Part shown: in pieces, positions 35,579-46,779 of the stretch | Position numbering within the stretch: position 1 is the first letter of the stretch | How the letters are laid out: the number at the start of each line of letters is the position of its first letter | Source: Bradysia coprophila | Taxonomy: Eukaryota > Arthropoda > Insecta > Diptera > Sciaridae | Assembly: GCF_014529535.1 (NCBI RefSeq) | Contig: NW_023503972.1 | Coordinates: 310,001-374,000 of the forward strand | DNA: 64,000 nucleotides | Reading direction: 5' to 3' | Made by a program: the position numbers and the translations under genes | Notes under the pieces: model-generated | Databases searched by the model: none | Seen by the model: only the letters and a program-made list of their open reading frames with translations | What the model was told of the DNA's origin: nothing

Positions 35579-36185
35579 CGAAATTATTTATAAGTTGATA
35601 TATACTTGCTAATGAAAGAATGCACTCAGCTGGATCACAATAAACTGGAATCGAGCATAACACAAATGCGGATTATTCACAAAATAATCTTCAATGAATT
35701 TGTATGCGAAACGATTAGACTTTTTTCGGCCGAATAGTTTTGATGTTCTCAATTTAATGTCACGGAATTATTCTTTCTTTTTTGTTGGAATCTACAAACA
35801 AACTTTTGCACGCTCACAGCAGAAAAATACGAACAGCCATATTTTTGTGGTGATGACACTGAACTTAATTTTTGTATTTTTCTTTATGACAGATGTATTT
35901 CAGCCCGTTCACTTCAATTGAATGGTGAATTTTTGAAAATTGGCCAAGCAAAGGTGGGAGGTCTACAGTTTGTTCGTCATTTGATCAAGCTTCTAAAAAA
36001 AACAGGTTCAGACAGTCACAAAGGTATAGATTGTGGATTTGAGCATTATTTCACAGGATTCTAAATGATTGACGCTGTCGGCAAGTCTGTCACTTCTGTC
36101 ACTTTACACGAACAATATTTGCATGTCATCGAAAATTTAAATCTCTACTTAGCAAATGATATTGGTAAATTGGTTTGTTCCATTA

Positions 36186-36690
36186 AAATCAGCATGAAGT
36201 GCCCGATCTGGTAATACTCTGCTCATGGGCGACAGAGGTCGTTAACAGTATCATTTTTTTTGAAAAAAATCAACTTTTTACTCCCATATCTGTGACACTT
36301 AAACAGAGCAAAACTCTTCCGTTTGGTGTGGGTCGGTGAAACTGAATTGTTTTATTTAAATCAGCATGAAATGCCCGATCTGGTGATACTCTGCTTATGT
36401 GCGACAGAGGTCGTTAACAGTTCCATTTTGCAGTCCGAAAATGTTGAAAAATATTTTTTTTGAACTTTTTACTACCTTATCTGTGACACTTAAACGGAGC
36501 AAAACTCTTCCGTTTGGTGTGGGTTGGTGAAATCTTTCATTTAAATCAGCATGAAATGCCCGATCTGGTGATACTCTGCTCATGTACGACAGAGGTCGTT
36601 AACAGTTCCATTTTGCAGCAGGAAAATGTTGAAAAATATTTTATGTTTCAATTTTTTCCTGCAATATCTGTGAGACTTCACAACTGCCCA
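36186..36690. repeat. Tandem array, three copies of a 172-185 bp unit
   Basis: Copies start at 36186, 36358 and 36543 with AAATCAGCATGAA. Each contains GCCCGATCTGGT(A/G)ATACTCTGC, a GACAGAGGTCGTTAACAG block and CGTTTGGTGTGGG (copies 1 and 2). The unit length is satellite-like. It lies between the R3H exon and MRNIP. Confidence 0.85.
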
Positions 36691-37545
36691 AACTTCCAAT
36701 TAAAAAAGCTAGGATTTGTCAACAAATTGTAAAAATCTAAACCCACCCAAAACCGGTGGCAAAATACACTTGTAATGTCGTGAATCGCTACACTTTTCAA
36801 TCAAGATCAAGCACATATGATGGATGTGTTAATCTGAGTTTAGATGGGTCACTCTAACCATTACAGTATGTAACTTTAACATAAAGTATTGTTCGTGAGC
36901 TTCTTCACCATTTATCCATTTTAAACCGCTTCGAAAGTAAATAATAGAAAAATCAAGGAAATATATTCTTTTAAATCTCACTTAATTCTCACACAAAAAT
37001 CATCGTCATCATTATTACAATGATAGCACTTTTATTCAATAAGCAATCATCCCCATGATAAATGATATAAAATTAGGCATATCACTTGCTCACATTTGTA
37101 AACAGTTTTATCGACATCGATGTCAACTTTTTACCAATACCACATCGGTCAAATCGTATGGAAATTATCAAATATGACAATAACTTGTGGACAGCACACA
37201 CATCTTGGATTGTCAAACATTTATTAGTCATTATTACTCAAGAACTCCTCTATTTACTAATCAATAATAATGTGTGTACCTGATTTGCACGATTGATTTT
37301 AGGAAACATGTGAGTTTTCATGCAAATCAAAAATTGCCCTCATTTTTGGCCTGAAGCATGAAAATAACCCCACATTTCTTGTTGATGAAAAATTGCTTTC
37401 AACATTCAAAAATTCATAAGCGAACAGGCTTCAAATATACATAACGTTTGCGACGACATCTACATTTTTGTCGGTTGACAGATTTGCTATTTTGATATTT
37501 TGTTTTGAAATTGATGTTCTTCGAGTTTCGCTTCTCAAATAAAAA

Positions 37546-38224
37546 ATGCCTCAAACTATTCACGTTGTCCAGTGCTACAGTTGTCAAATGTATCAGGTAT
37601 AGGCTAGAATCTGAGCTGTTGAATCAGTTAAACTGCAACAAATTTTAGGTTGACATTGTGAAAAAGGCCCCAAAGTGGACATGTAAACTGTGCGGCGAGA
37701 AACAGTCCCTGAAAAAGGTCTTTTGCCAAGGAAGTGGAAAAGAATGTCGCCTTCAAGTGCAAAGATTGAATGAACTAAAGGCACTCACTGAACAGAACCA
37801 TTCCAGTGGAGATGTCAGTCCTTTGGTTGATCGTCGTTTGAGTGGTGAACTGGATCCACCGGAAGAAATCAAAACACAAACAAACTGGTCGGAATTTGTT
37901 GACGAGCAGGAAGACGACGCTTATGATGAGATCTTTAACAGTGCGACAATAGAATACACCGACCAAACAGAGGGTTACAGTCAAGAGAATAGTAAACCAC
38001 AGGTTCAGCAACACGAATTTGTTGAGCTTATTCGGCTCAGTGTAGGAGACGACAATTTATCGCCGTGTCATGGTATCGTTCCAACAAAGCGTAACGAAAA
38101 ATCTTCGAAGTGCTTCAGTGAAAATGATGATGTGCCCGCAACAAAAGTACGAAAAATCGAAACCAACAGTACAACACAACAATCTGAATGGGACCAGTAT
38201 CTGCCGGATGAATTATCAGATTAA
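37546..38224 (+). CDS. MRNIP: MRNIP, MRN complex-interacting protein
   Basis: 208 residues from exons 37546-37596 and 37649-38224 (52-bp intron, GTATAG donor, TTTTAG acceptor). In vertebrates MRNIP binds MRE11-RAD50-NBS1, supports ATM signalling and protects stalled replication forks; nuclear. The N-terminal Cys4 zinc-ribbon-like motif is complete: C10-x2-C13 (VVQCYSCQMYQ) and C29-x2-C32 (KAPKWTCKLCGEKQS), followed by the family motif CQGSGKECRLQVQRLN. The rest is acidic and low complexity, with a late basic patch (TKRNEKSSK). Length and architecture fit invertebrate homologues. The start ATG lies 45 bases into an AT-rich leader; the gene diverges from R3HCC1L and converges on a possible small minus-strand gene. 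AATAAA at 38365-38370 is the likely poly(A) signal. Confidence 0.92.
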
Positions 38225-38364
38225 GGTTAAAACTAACGGGGAGGCTTAAGTAAAATATTTTTCAGTTACTCGTTCAATGTTAATTACGAATTGCTTTCAC
38301 AGCATACCAGTATAAAGAGTACATTTCCTTAAATCGGTTGTTTCGGTGGTAGTTTTATCGTTGG

Positions 38365-38370
38365 AATAAA
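38365..38370 (+). terminator. Poly(A) signal of MRNIP
   Basis: AATAAA 141 nt after the stop codon, the first canonical hexamer on this strand. Confidence 0.6.
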
Positions 38371-38669
38371 AAAGGCCAACAAATTGAAGCTCTGTGTATT
38401 AATGCAATGCGGCACATTTAATGTATTCAGCACCCGACAACCAATTCTTTCTAAATAATTTCTTCTAATCATACGTCACTTACCTACCACCGGTCGGTGG
38501 ACTTAGGAAGGTTCATTTAAAAGTAACCAAATTGGCAAGCTGCGTTTTTGTCGTTACATTCAATCGAATATGCAGTAAATTTCCGGTGTAAGGGCGGATC
38601 GATTTTACCAACTTGCTAATCCACAACCAGCCCCGTCCATAGCTTGTAGAGTCTAATGTAATTACATCA

Positions 38670-40192
38670 TTACTTTTCCGAATGGGACTGCTTTTGAGTA
38701 CCAAACTGATCTTTGAACAAATTTTTGGGATCCTGTGAACTTTGAAGGTTGTCGCTGCTACGAGAAACGGAGAGTCTCTGCAAGCTTGAAATGAAGCTAC
38801 TGGCTGTGGGTTTTGCACCGTACATATTGGATATTGTGGATTTCTCATTCTTATAGCCTTTCCGTTGACTGGAATAGTTTTCAATTAGTTTTTGATCTTC
38901 TAATTCTTCTAGTGTAATTTGGTTGATAACATGTCTTTACCGACCTAAAGGATCAGTCGGTTTAGTTCTCAACATGTCACTTTTTGCAAAGTTAAAGGGA
39001 TTTTTTCAACCAATCAACTGACCGCTTTCCCACAAAAACACAAACATAAAATGACCTCCGTCTCATAAAACACACTGCAGAAAGGCAATCACATTGAGTA
39101 AACATAAATGCCGAATTAATATAAAGGTCATGTGATACGCAACCATTCTTTCTGTGTTCTACAGATTTTTTTTTTAACCGTTAGCCTATTCTTTGGCAGA
39201 CTGGGTCCAGGTTCTGGTTTTGAATGGACCATGGAAATGACAGTACTAATTGACTAATTTCAATTCCTTTCTTATTCATCGTTCTCATATGACTTTCATG
39301 AATGGAATGCAGAAAAGAATTATTGCTAGAGGTGTGTGTCTTATCACAGCTTTACAAACCGACAAACGTAATTCCAAACTGAGGTTTAATGTCGAAAAAA
39401 ATGGTTTTGGTAAATAGTGAACAATTTATTCATCAAGGTCTTTTCGCTTGGATTTTAAAATATGGAATCTACACATGGCTAAATTGTTGCCTACATTTCG
39501 GGGCAACTAAAACAACTAGAACTTCATTTTACAGTTCTACCTCAATCGTATGTAATTTCTTATTTAACAAAGTCACACATACACAACAGGATGCATATGC
39601 GATGAAATAGATGTTGAAATGTTTAAGTGCCCATATTTCATCGCATATACATCCAAACCCTATAAGTCCCTATTTAGCCTAAAAGCACATAAAATTACCC
39701 TTTAAATGATAGCCCACAGGACCATGTACGTTTTGTGTACCTCGAGAAATTTCTGTAAGAACAGAGTAAGTCTTCGGTTGAAAACTTCAACTGCACATAT
39801 TTCAGTGTGGATGAATTTTAAAACCATTCGGCTCAATAGTACGTGTGATTACCTTTCTAATGACACCCCACACGACCCTGTACGACTCGTGTAACTGGAG
39901 AAATTTTTGTAAGAAAATTGCAATTTTTCGGTTTTTGCTCACCTTTCACCAGCCACACAAGTTTCAAAGAATTTTTTTGAAAGTGGTTTTGGCTTCTAGG
40001 GTCGAAGTCCTTTCTAGGTATACATAAAAAATTCCAATAGAAAATGCGTCCGATTTCGGTAGGCTGTTTTCCAAAAGAATCCCTCACATTATAAGAGGTC
40101 ATTTTTCGTACGCACTCTTTCTGTTGGAAAAGGGGTTTAGCCGTAAACTAACTAGTTTTCATTCTTAACTTACCAAGCTCAACATGCAACAT
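38670..40192 (-). CDS. Possible two-exon gene, 85-residue serine-rich protein
   Basis: Exon 1, 40192-40174, codes M-L-H-V-E-L and ends in a perfect GTAAGT donor. Exon 2, 38908-38670, follows the acceptor TTACACTAG and joins in phase: EELEDQKLIENYSSQRKGYK, then STISNMYGAKPTASSFISSL, RLSVSRSSDNLQSS and the end HSEK. The composition (charged, serine-rich, no internal stop, sensible frame ends) looks like real protein, better than a longer overlapping frame at 38513-38884. The family is not recognised. The upstream sequence runs into a dispersed repeat at 40207, so exon 1 may be transcribed from repeat-derived DNA, or the real gene may have other 5' exons and this be only its last exon. Confidence 0.4.
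39690..39915 (+). repeat. Two imperfect tandem copies, about 150 bp apart
   Basis: AAATGATAGCCCACAGGACC...GAGAAATTTCTGTAAGAA near 39700 and TAATGACACCCCACACGACC...GAGAAATTTTTGTAAGAA near 39850 are diverged copies. Non-coding. Confidence 0.5.
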
Positions 40193-40206
40193 AGTAATAG
40201 AAAAAG

Positions 40207-40585
40207 TGACTTCCGAATCACGCCTCGAAGTATGTAAATACTTTCTGAGGAACGTTTGGTGCTTAAGAGAGCTCACCCCAAACCAATTTTTCCTTTAAAA
40301 GTAACACATTTTTGCATGCTTTAATGGTTTTACTTTTTCAAAGAAAGATTTTCGTTCAGAGAAATCATCAAAAAACGAATATTTTTGCGCACAAATGTAG
40401 GCTAGAATTTTGCCAAGTGGTGAGTGCTCTTAATTGATACCTCGCCTAAACATAAACTACATAATGCTCACAAATTCATCGAATTTGAGTTACGTTATAC
40501 GAGCCCATTCAGTGTGCACTCACATCGTTGCAGACACCAAACACACTGTAACTACCCAAATTGTGAAGCTTGAATGAACCTAGGA
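40207..40585 (+). repeat. Dispersed repeat pair, copy 1
   Basis: Shares with 45051-45245 the blocks GACTTCCGAATCACGCCTCG, ATACTTTCTGAGGAA, CACAAATTCATCG, ATCGTTGCAG and CACTACCCAAATT-type sequence, in the same order and orientation; copy 1 has an extra insert of about 130 bp. Type unknown; no coding content. Confidence 0.65.
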
Positions 40586-41892
40586 GGTTACCAATAATTG
40601 CTGGAAAAATCCCGTTTCTGGAACACCATCCATGGTGCAAGCGGTGTTATTGCGTTAGATGACCATCAACAAAGTAATTCTGCATGTTTTACAAATTTGT
40701 TGTTTTCCAATTATACCGGATATGGGCTACATTTCTGGAGAGATAACATTCGGGCAAAGCACTTTCAAGCACCGAAGCTGACTTTGACATCACTCAATCA
40801 CGCGTTGATTCGGGATATCAAACCCCTTTTTTGAACGAATTAAAAATGATTTTTCAAGGAAAACATAAATCATGTTTCAAATACCAAATCTTTTTCAAGG
40901 CTATTGGTTCAATTTATTGCCATATTTTCTCTTGTGCCGTGTGATAGGCTGTCATTATGTTACCGTAACATTCAGACATCCAAATTTATATTTACTTTTC
41001 GTTCATTCTTATTATTTCTTCATTTTCATTCCATCAACCATTCTTTTTCTCCGATACCAGCAGTGCTGGTCCATCACCCGACATATAGTTATTAACAACC
41101 GATCGGTGAGAGAAAAAAAATCGATTTTTTTGATGAAAATGATGTGCTGACACGCAATCAAATTTCATTGCCAGCGGCAACAATATATAATTTATAATAT
41201 ACTCAAGAGTAAGCCGGTGTATTTTGAGTATCCATATAATTGGCCATTTAATTAATTTTATTGAGATTTTATTTAAGATATTTGAGTTGGATGAAAAGGA
41301 AGCCACATTTTTTCTGGTAAAATGAAGACATTGGAATATAATGCAGTTAACGATAGCCTAATGAATATATTCATTTTCTTCAATTTTCGTTGCACACGGA
41401 AAGGTCTACGAAATCAGTTGAATAGAGTATTGAAACAACGTTGGCAACAAACTTCGTACACTGTAGCTTCTATTTTAATCTGATATCTAGTTCGTGTAAT
41501 TTAATTAATTCGTACATTTCAATCATCGGAATATGGCTGCATTTTCAATTTATATACAGTATGTGTTATAGTGCACAGTCACGTCATGTTGTAGTTGTTA
41601 CTTTTAGTTAGATTGGTTGATGTTATCATTCTTGGCTTTGCTTTTATCTTTCAAAATGATGCTGCATAATTCTGAGCATAAAATTTGTTTAATTCAAAAA
41701 CCTTAGGTATAGTTAACTTTACTTCACGTATCCAAAACTTTACCTCTTATCAAGTTTTTGAATAAAATACCTCACTTGGCAATGGAGGAAATGATGGAAA
41801 TGATAGTTCTTGTGGCAAATTTCGAGTTGATGTGTTGGTAATAATGTTTCTACAGCACCACTTCGAACCCTATTAGTAGATTACTATATCAG

Positions 41893-42010
41893 GGAAGTAG
41901 TTTGAAGGGTAATCCGAGTGCTTGAGCTCGATGTACTTTTACTCATCGTGATACGAGATATCAAATTATTTTCCGCGTGCAGGATGCTATTTTATTTTAC
42001 GAGCGAGTCC
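41893..42010. repeat. Diverged copy of the 30292 palindrome family
   Basis: Contains GTACTTTTACTCATCGTGAT followed by ACGAGATATCAAATTATTTTC, as at 30350-30390, and the CG-containing centre CCGAGTGCTTGAGCTCGATG. The left arm has decayed. Confidence 0.6.
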
Positions 42011-44224
42011 CTAGGGAAGTAAAGCAACGCATTTCAAGCAACAGTGTTTTTAATGACAGCTGTCAAATATAGCGTAAAAATTTCTTCGATACACTGTCCA
42101 GGTTCAGTCCTCTGCTTAAAGTACATCGATGAAATGGATCAACTGAAAATCGATTCAACAATAAATGGGTCTTAATCTCCTAAGATTTTCGCTTGCGGCG
42201 CTTTACCTCATGTCATATCTCAAACTTGATTAACAGCAGCACTTTAGCTACAAGACTGTGAACAAGATCAAGTTAGTAGTAGATTGTCCGAGACAAAGTC
42301 GACACCGTAGTAGAATGAACGTTTTATATTCAACAACGGTTTTACTCTGTCGCAATGACCAATTTTACAGACGATTGAGTTATACCAAGAACAATTTACA
42401 CTTTTATCTTAGTTGTTAAAAGTATACTGATGAAAATAATTGTAATCGGAAGTAAATGGAACTTACTAAAGCAAATATAACTCTTCCAATAATAAAAAAA
42501 ATCGCTCGCTACGCTCACACACCTATTATTCTAAATAATTCAAGTGCTTTAAATTTGTCGATTCTAAGCGCAATATTTTAACATTTAAAATTATATGTTG
42601 TTGCCTTATGTACGTATAATCAGGTGTATTTTGGGTCAGAGTCTGCCTTAGTCAGTGGGTTTTGATTCATCTCAATAGATAGATAATTCCGAAAAGGTGC
42701 TTTCACTTTAGTAAGTAACAGTGAAATGTGAAGAAAGATGTCCTACACGGGTAAAACTGGTGTTAAATTCCGAATTGGCGCTGAAAACCTTGATACGCTT
42801 GATACGCCTCGGACTAACGGAGCAGGAGCTATCACTGATTTTAAAGTTATTCCCAAGTTTTATTGCATTATGTAATCTCGTGATTATATGGATGTACACC
42901 AAAAACTACGTTTAGAACGTTTCTCCTTTTTAAGAACTCTACGTTCTAAAGGCTCAACCTCGACCCATCCACATTTACATATGTTTATTAGACTTTGAAG
43001 TACTTGATTTGGATATAAAGTGGAAATGTAATGCCATCCCCACTTTATTAGACCTTAATGTGTTTGTGGATGGAATGAAGGTAAATGTTTCAACCAATTC
43101 ATGCTATTCATTCCACAGTGTAATCGGAAAGTCGGAAAAGTCGGCCGCCTCTCTATAAAGACGTTATCATGAGAAATGAATAGAGGAAATTCAATTGGTT
43201 CTAACAGGAAATAGAAAAATTGGACATGAGACGACGCACTAGGTCAAGTCGTGAAAACGTCAACAAGATCCACGGACTGTGGTCGACAAAAAGTCCTAAC
43301 CGATACAAAGACTGTTTTCCTAAATTTTGAAGAAAATCCCCTCACATAACCTTCAACATCTCAGACTGCTTCAGAGCCCTCAACAATCACAAAAGCATTA
43401 CAAGAACAGCGAAAGTTACGCTAATTTGCTAGGCAGTTATTATACACTATCGATTTGAATATATAGGCACGATAAAGATAAAATTCTCACCAAGCCACTT
43501 TAAGATCTATCTAAATGTAAACGTTGTTTGATAGAAAATGTTGTTTATTCTTACTAATCCGACTATCACCTGTCACAGTTATTTTAATGTTTCATAAATA
43601 TTTGCTAGAGCAGAGAAAAATTAATTATGGCAGAAAACTTATCTGGATGATGGTGTAAGATCCGAGGTGGCATATAATCTTTTGCTCTGATAAACGTTTT
43701 TTTTAAATTTTTTTAATTTTAAAATGAATTTGAAAATAGATATTTTTCTCGTCGAGCAGACCATTTTATGTATTTAAATTATAAATCTCGATTTAATTTC
43801 TTTAAGGTTTAACATGAATAGTTTTCATGTTAAAATAAATAGTTTATCGCATGACACATAAGACTACGGTGGTATGTACCAATATTGTAAACATACGGAC
43901 AGGTTTTACTATTTTCATCGCACGATCGTTATTAAGTGCACATAATTTATATGAAACGCATTTCAACTCTTTATCTTTTGTTGAATACTGTAATGCCGTG
44001 TCGTCAGCGCAAACACCATTTTTGTACTTATACTCTTGTACTATCAATGGACCGTAAGCAGTAAACATGTTCTAAATGACCGGTGGTTTTCTTCAGCATC
44101 TTAGGATGGGTGTGATGGATAATAAACAATTTTCAATTTCTTCATGGGTTTTAAAAATCAAATAGGAAAACTATTTAAATCCGTGGTTCTCGTTAAATAA
44201 TGTGAGTATATTCAATTCATACAA

Positions 44225-44393
44225 AGCACTTCAAGCAAAAGTGCTATTAATGACAGCTGCCAAATAGAGTACAACTTTATATGAAAAAAGTGTCCGAATT
44301 TTTTTAAAGTGTCTAAATTTGTTCGATACACTGTCCAGTTTCAGTACCCTATTAAGAGTACCACTCATGCTTGAAGTGCGTTGATTCATATCA
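44225..44393. repeat. MITE-like element, GCACTTCAAGC family, copy 2
   Basis: Ends GCACTTCAAGCAAAAGTGC and GCTTGAAGTGCG; the interior ATTAATGACAGCTGCC... matches 18338-18492 in reverse complement and part of 42025-42115. Confidence 0.65.
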
Positions 44394-45050
44394 TGTCCAT
44401 CCATTTGAATCTGGTAAAAATCGATCATGACAGGTCCGGTTAAGGTCGAACCAGGATCGGTTCAGTTACGCTTGGGCAGCTTTAGCTTGTTAACACAGAA
44501 AACAATCTTATTTCATTTTTCCATATTTAACAAAATGTAGGTACTATGCAAGGCAACACACCTTCAGCTGTCACGTCATCGATACTCGGTACAGTGGTTT
44601 ATTCTTTTTTTTCTACTCATTTCATTCTTAGATTGTTTATTTTAATTACCTCTCTTGGTCGTAAATGTTATTGCTTATATGCTAAGTTTTTAATGGTAAC
44701 GATGTAGACCTTGCGTCGTTAATCCTTATTTTAGATTTTAATGAAAGAACATTGCATTACATCGTTAACGTAAATGGTAGTGAGGTAAAACACTTGAATT
44801 AGGATCCTACATTATGCCAAATGGAATACAAAATTGTCGTTTCTGAGGAGGCAAAGACTATCATTGTAAAAAATCGTCTCTATAAGTTATGAACGATAAT
44901 TTCTAATTAACATTGTTTCTGTAGGTCCCGTTACGTTACAGTAAAAATAAAATGAATAAAATAAGCAAAACGAAGAACTAAGACTTAAAGATCTCACTGA
45001 CAGCCTTTTACGGCCACTAACTAGTGCTTTCTGGACCGATGGCTTAATGC

Positions 45051-45245
45051 GACTTCCGAACCACGCCTCGTAGTATGCAAATACTCTCTGAGGAAAGTTA
45101 GGTGCACATTGATGTCTCGCCTAGATGTAACCTGGACATATGAACACAAATTCATCGTATTTGAATTACTGCACACTGCAGTGGGGTATAATCGTTGCAG
45201 CCCCCAAACACTACCCAAATTATAAAGCGAGAGGTAGCTTTAGGA
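45051..45245 (+). repeat. Dispersed repeat pair, copy 2
   Basis: Counterpart of 40207-40585, shorter, beginning GACTTCCGAACCACGCCTCG and ending AAAGCGAGAGGTAGC. Confidence 0.65.
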
Positions 45246-46779
45246 CATTCCCAATGTGGCAAATGTTCAGGAACAGACCAGCAAGAAAATTTATCTGCCA
45301 CATGCGACGCAGATTTTTTTGGTAAAATTTTGGTTGTTTCCAGTCAAATTTTTTTTTGGTAAAAATTATTTGGCAGATGATGAGAAAAACTAAGCCAGCT
45401 TGTTTGAACTAAAATTGGGTGTAAAATTTAATTTTTGCGTAACGAAGCTGAAAGCGTCAACTCTAGCGATATCATTCATTTTAGAAATTGTATTTCAAAG
45501 ACTGCGTCACACTTTTCTCGAAGAGATTTTTGTTGGGATTATCGTTTTCGTAGTTTACGTGAATTTCAGGCATAACGGGTGTGCAATTGTTCTAAAATTA
45601 AAAAAATCAATTGGATTCGCAGTAATAGCTCGTGTTTTTTATAGGCCTATTTTTCGGAAAACATTATCCATATTTTCATGGATTTTCCTAGATTTTTCCC
45701 TATATTTCAGAAGGGTAACAACTGTTTGTGATTATGTTTATTTTTATCAGCTTAAAAAAATCAGAAAGAGCATAGGTACAGCCGACGACTTTTAAATAAG
45801 AGCTACAACTACAATCGGTCACTTTGAAATATATGACTCATTTCGTTTCAGTTGGTCCACATAAACCTGCATTTTGGTGTTTATACGATTTTATAACTTA
45901 CACCAGAGCGTGTAACTATTTCACTCGTATAAGCAACTATATCAACACTTTTGTAGTTGTTACCCACTCGATATTTTCCTTAATTTTTGCAGAAAGTGCG
46001 AAAGTTGTATGAGATTTCGAGAAAATATTGGAAAATGTTTCCTCCTAAAAGTAGTCCCTGTTCAATAAGGAGATTCGCTTCAATATTTTAATTAATTAAT
46101 TTAAATGAAAGACGAATCCTTCGAAATGAAACTCGTTCATACGCTGTGTTAAATAGCAAAGAACAACTTTTTACTTTGAAATACCAACGACGAAAGATTT
46201 TTATCACATTCTATACTTACTTACCATCACAACACATTACATGACATTTTCTTCATTTAATTTAATTAGGTACAAAAGTGACTTTGTAGCGACCAGTGCA
46301 GGTGTGCCGATTGATATGATGTGTTACCATTCGATGATACTTACCTTTTACTTCAATATATCAGACACCCAAAACCGCCATATTGTCATAAATATTAATT
46401 ACATTCGCAATTACATTTTTAATCCGAACCACAATCTATGTTTGATGAAAAAAACAACAACATTCAGGTTTTACCGATTCAGATAAAGATAAGCCATATA
46501 TTATTACACATATTTTTTTTACACTTTAACCCATTTTTTAACCGTGCTGTATACAGTAGGTACTAAAGGTATAAGTGTTATCATTTTTTTTTTGTTTCTC
46601 TTCTCTTTTTATTTATTTTTTATTATCTTCCATTAAATTATTCCATATATTTACATATCAACGCTTAAAACAGTATATCAGTCTTTTGATAATTAAAAAA
46701 AGAAGAAGAAGAAGTAGAAAAGGTTTGGCAATTAATCGAGTAAAATAATCGAAATTATAGCAACATGGCTCCATACTAT

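Larger units (their letters stand above)
40193..46779. other. Long intergenic region, repeats only
   Basis: No protein gene could be supported. Contents are a dispersed repeat (40207-40585, related copy 45051-45245), a CG-centred palindrome fragment (41893-42010), a MITE-like element (44225-44393), a GAA-rich run near 46690-46710 and AT-rich sequence. The 64-codon frames at 42708-42915 on both strands are not recognised. Confidence 0.45.

Noticed and set aside
36186-36690. Possible CRISPR-like array
   Set aside because: The repeats are long, contiguous and imperfect, without unique spacers, in an insect genome; it is an ordinary tandem array.
38513-38884. 123-codon minus-strand frame downstream of MRNIP
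   Set aside because: It overlaps in another frame the better supported exon 38670-38908, which has splice-consistent ends and a more protein-like composition.
42708-42915. 64-codon frames open on both strands
   Set aside because: Neither resembles a known family, and overlap on both strands suggests composition rather than coding.
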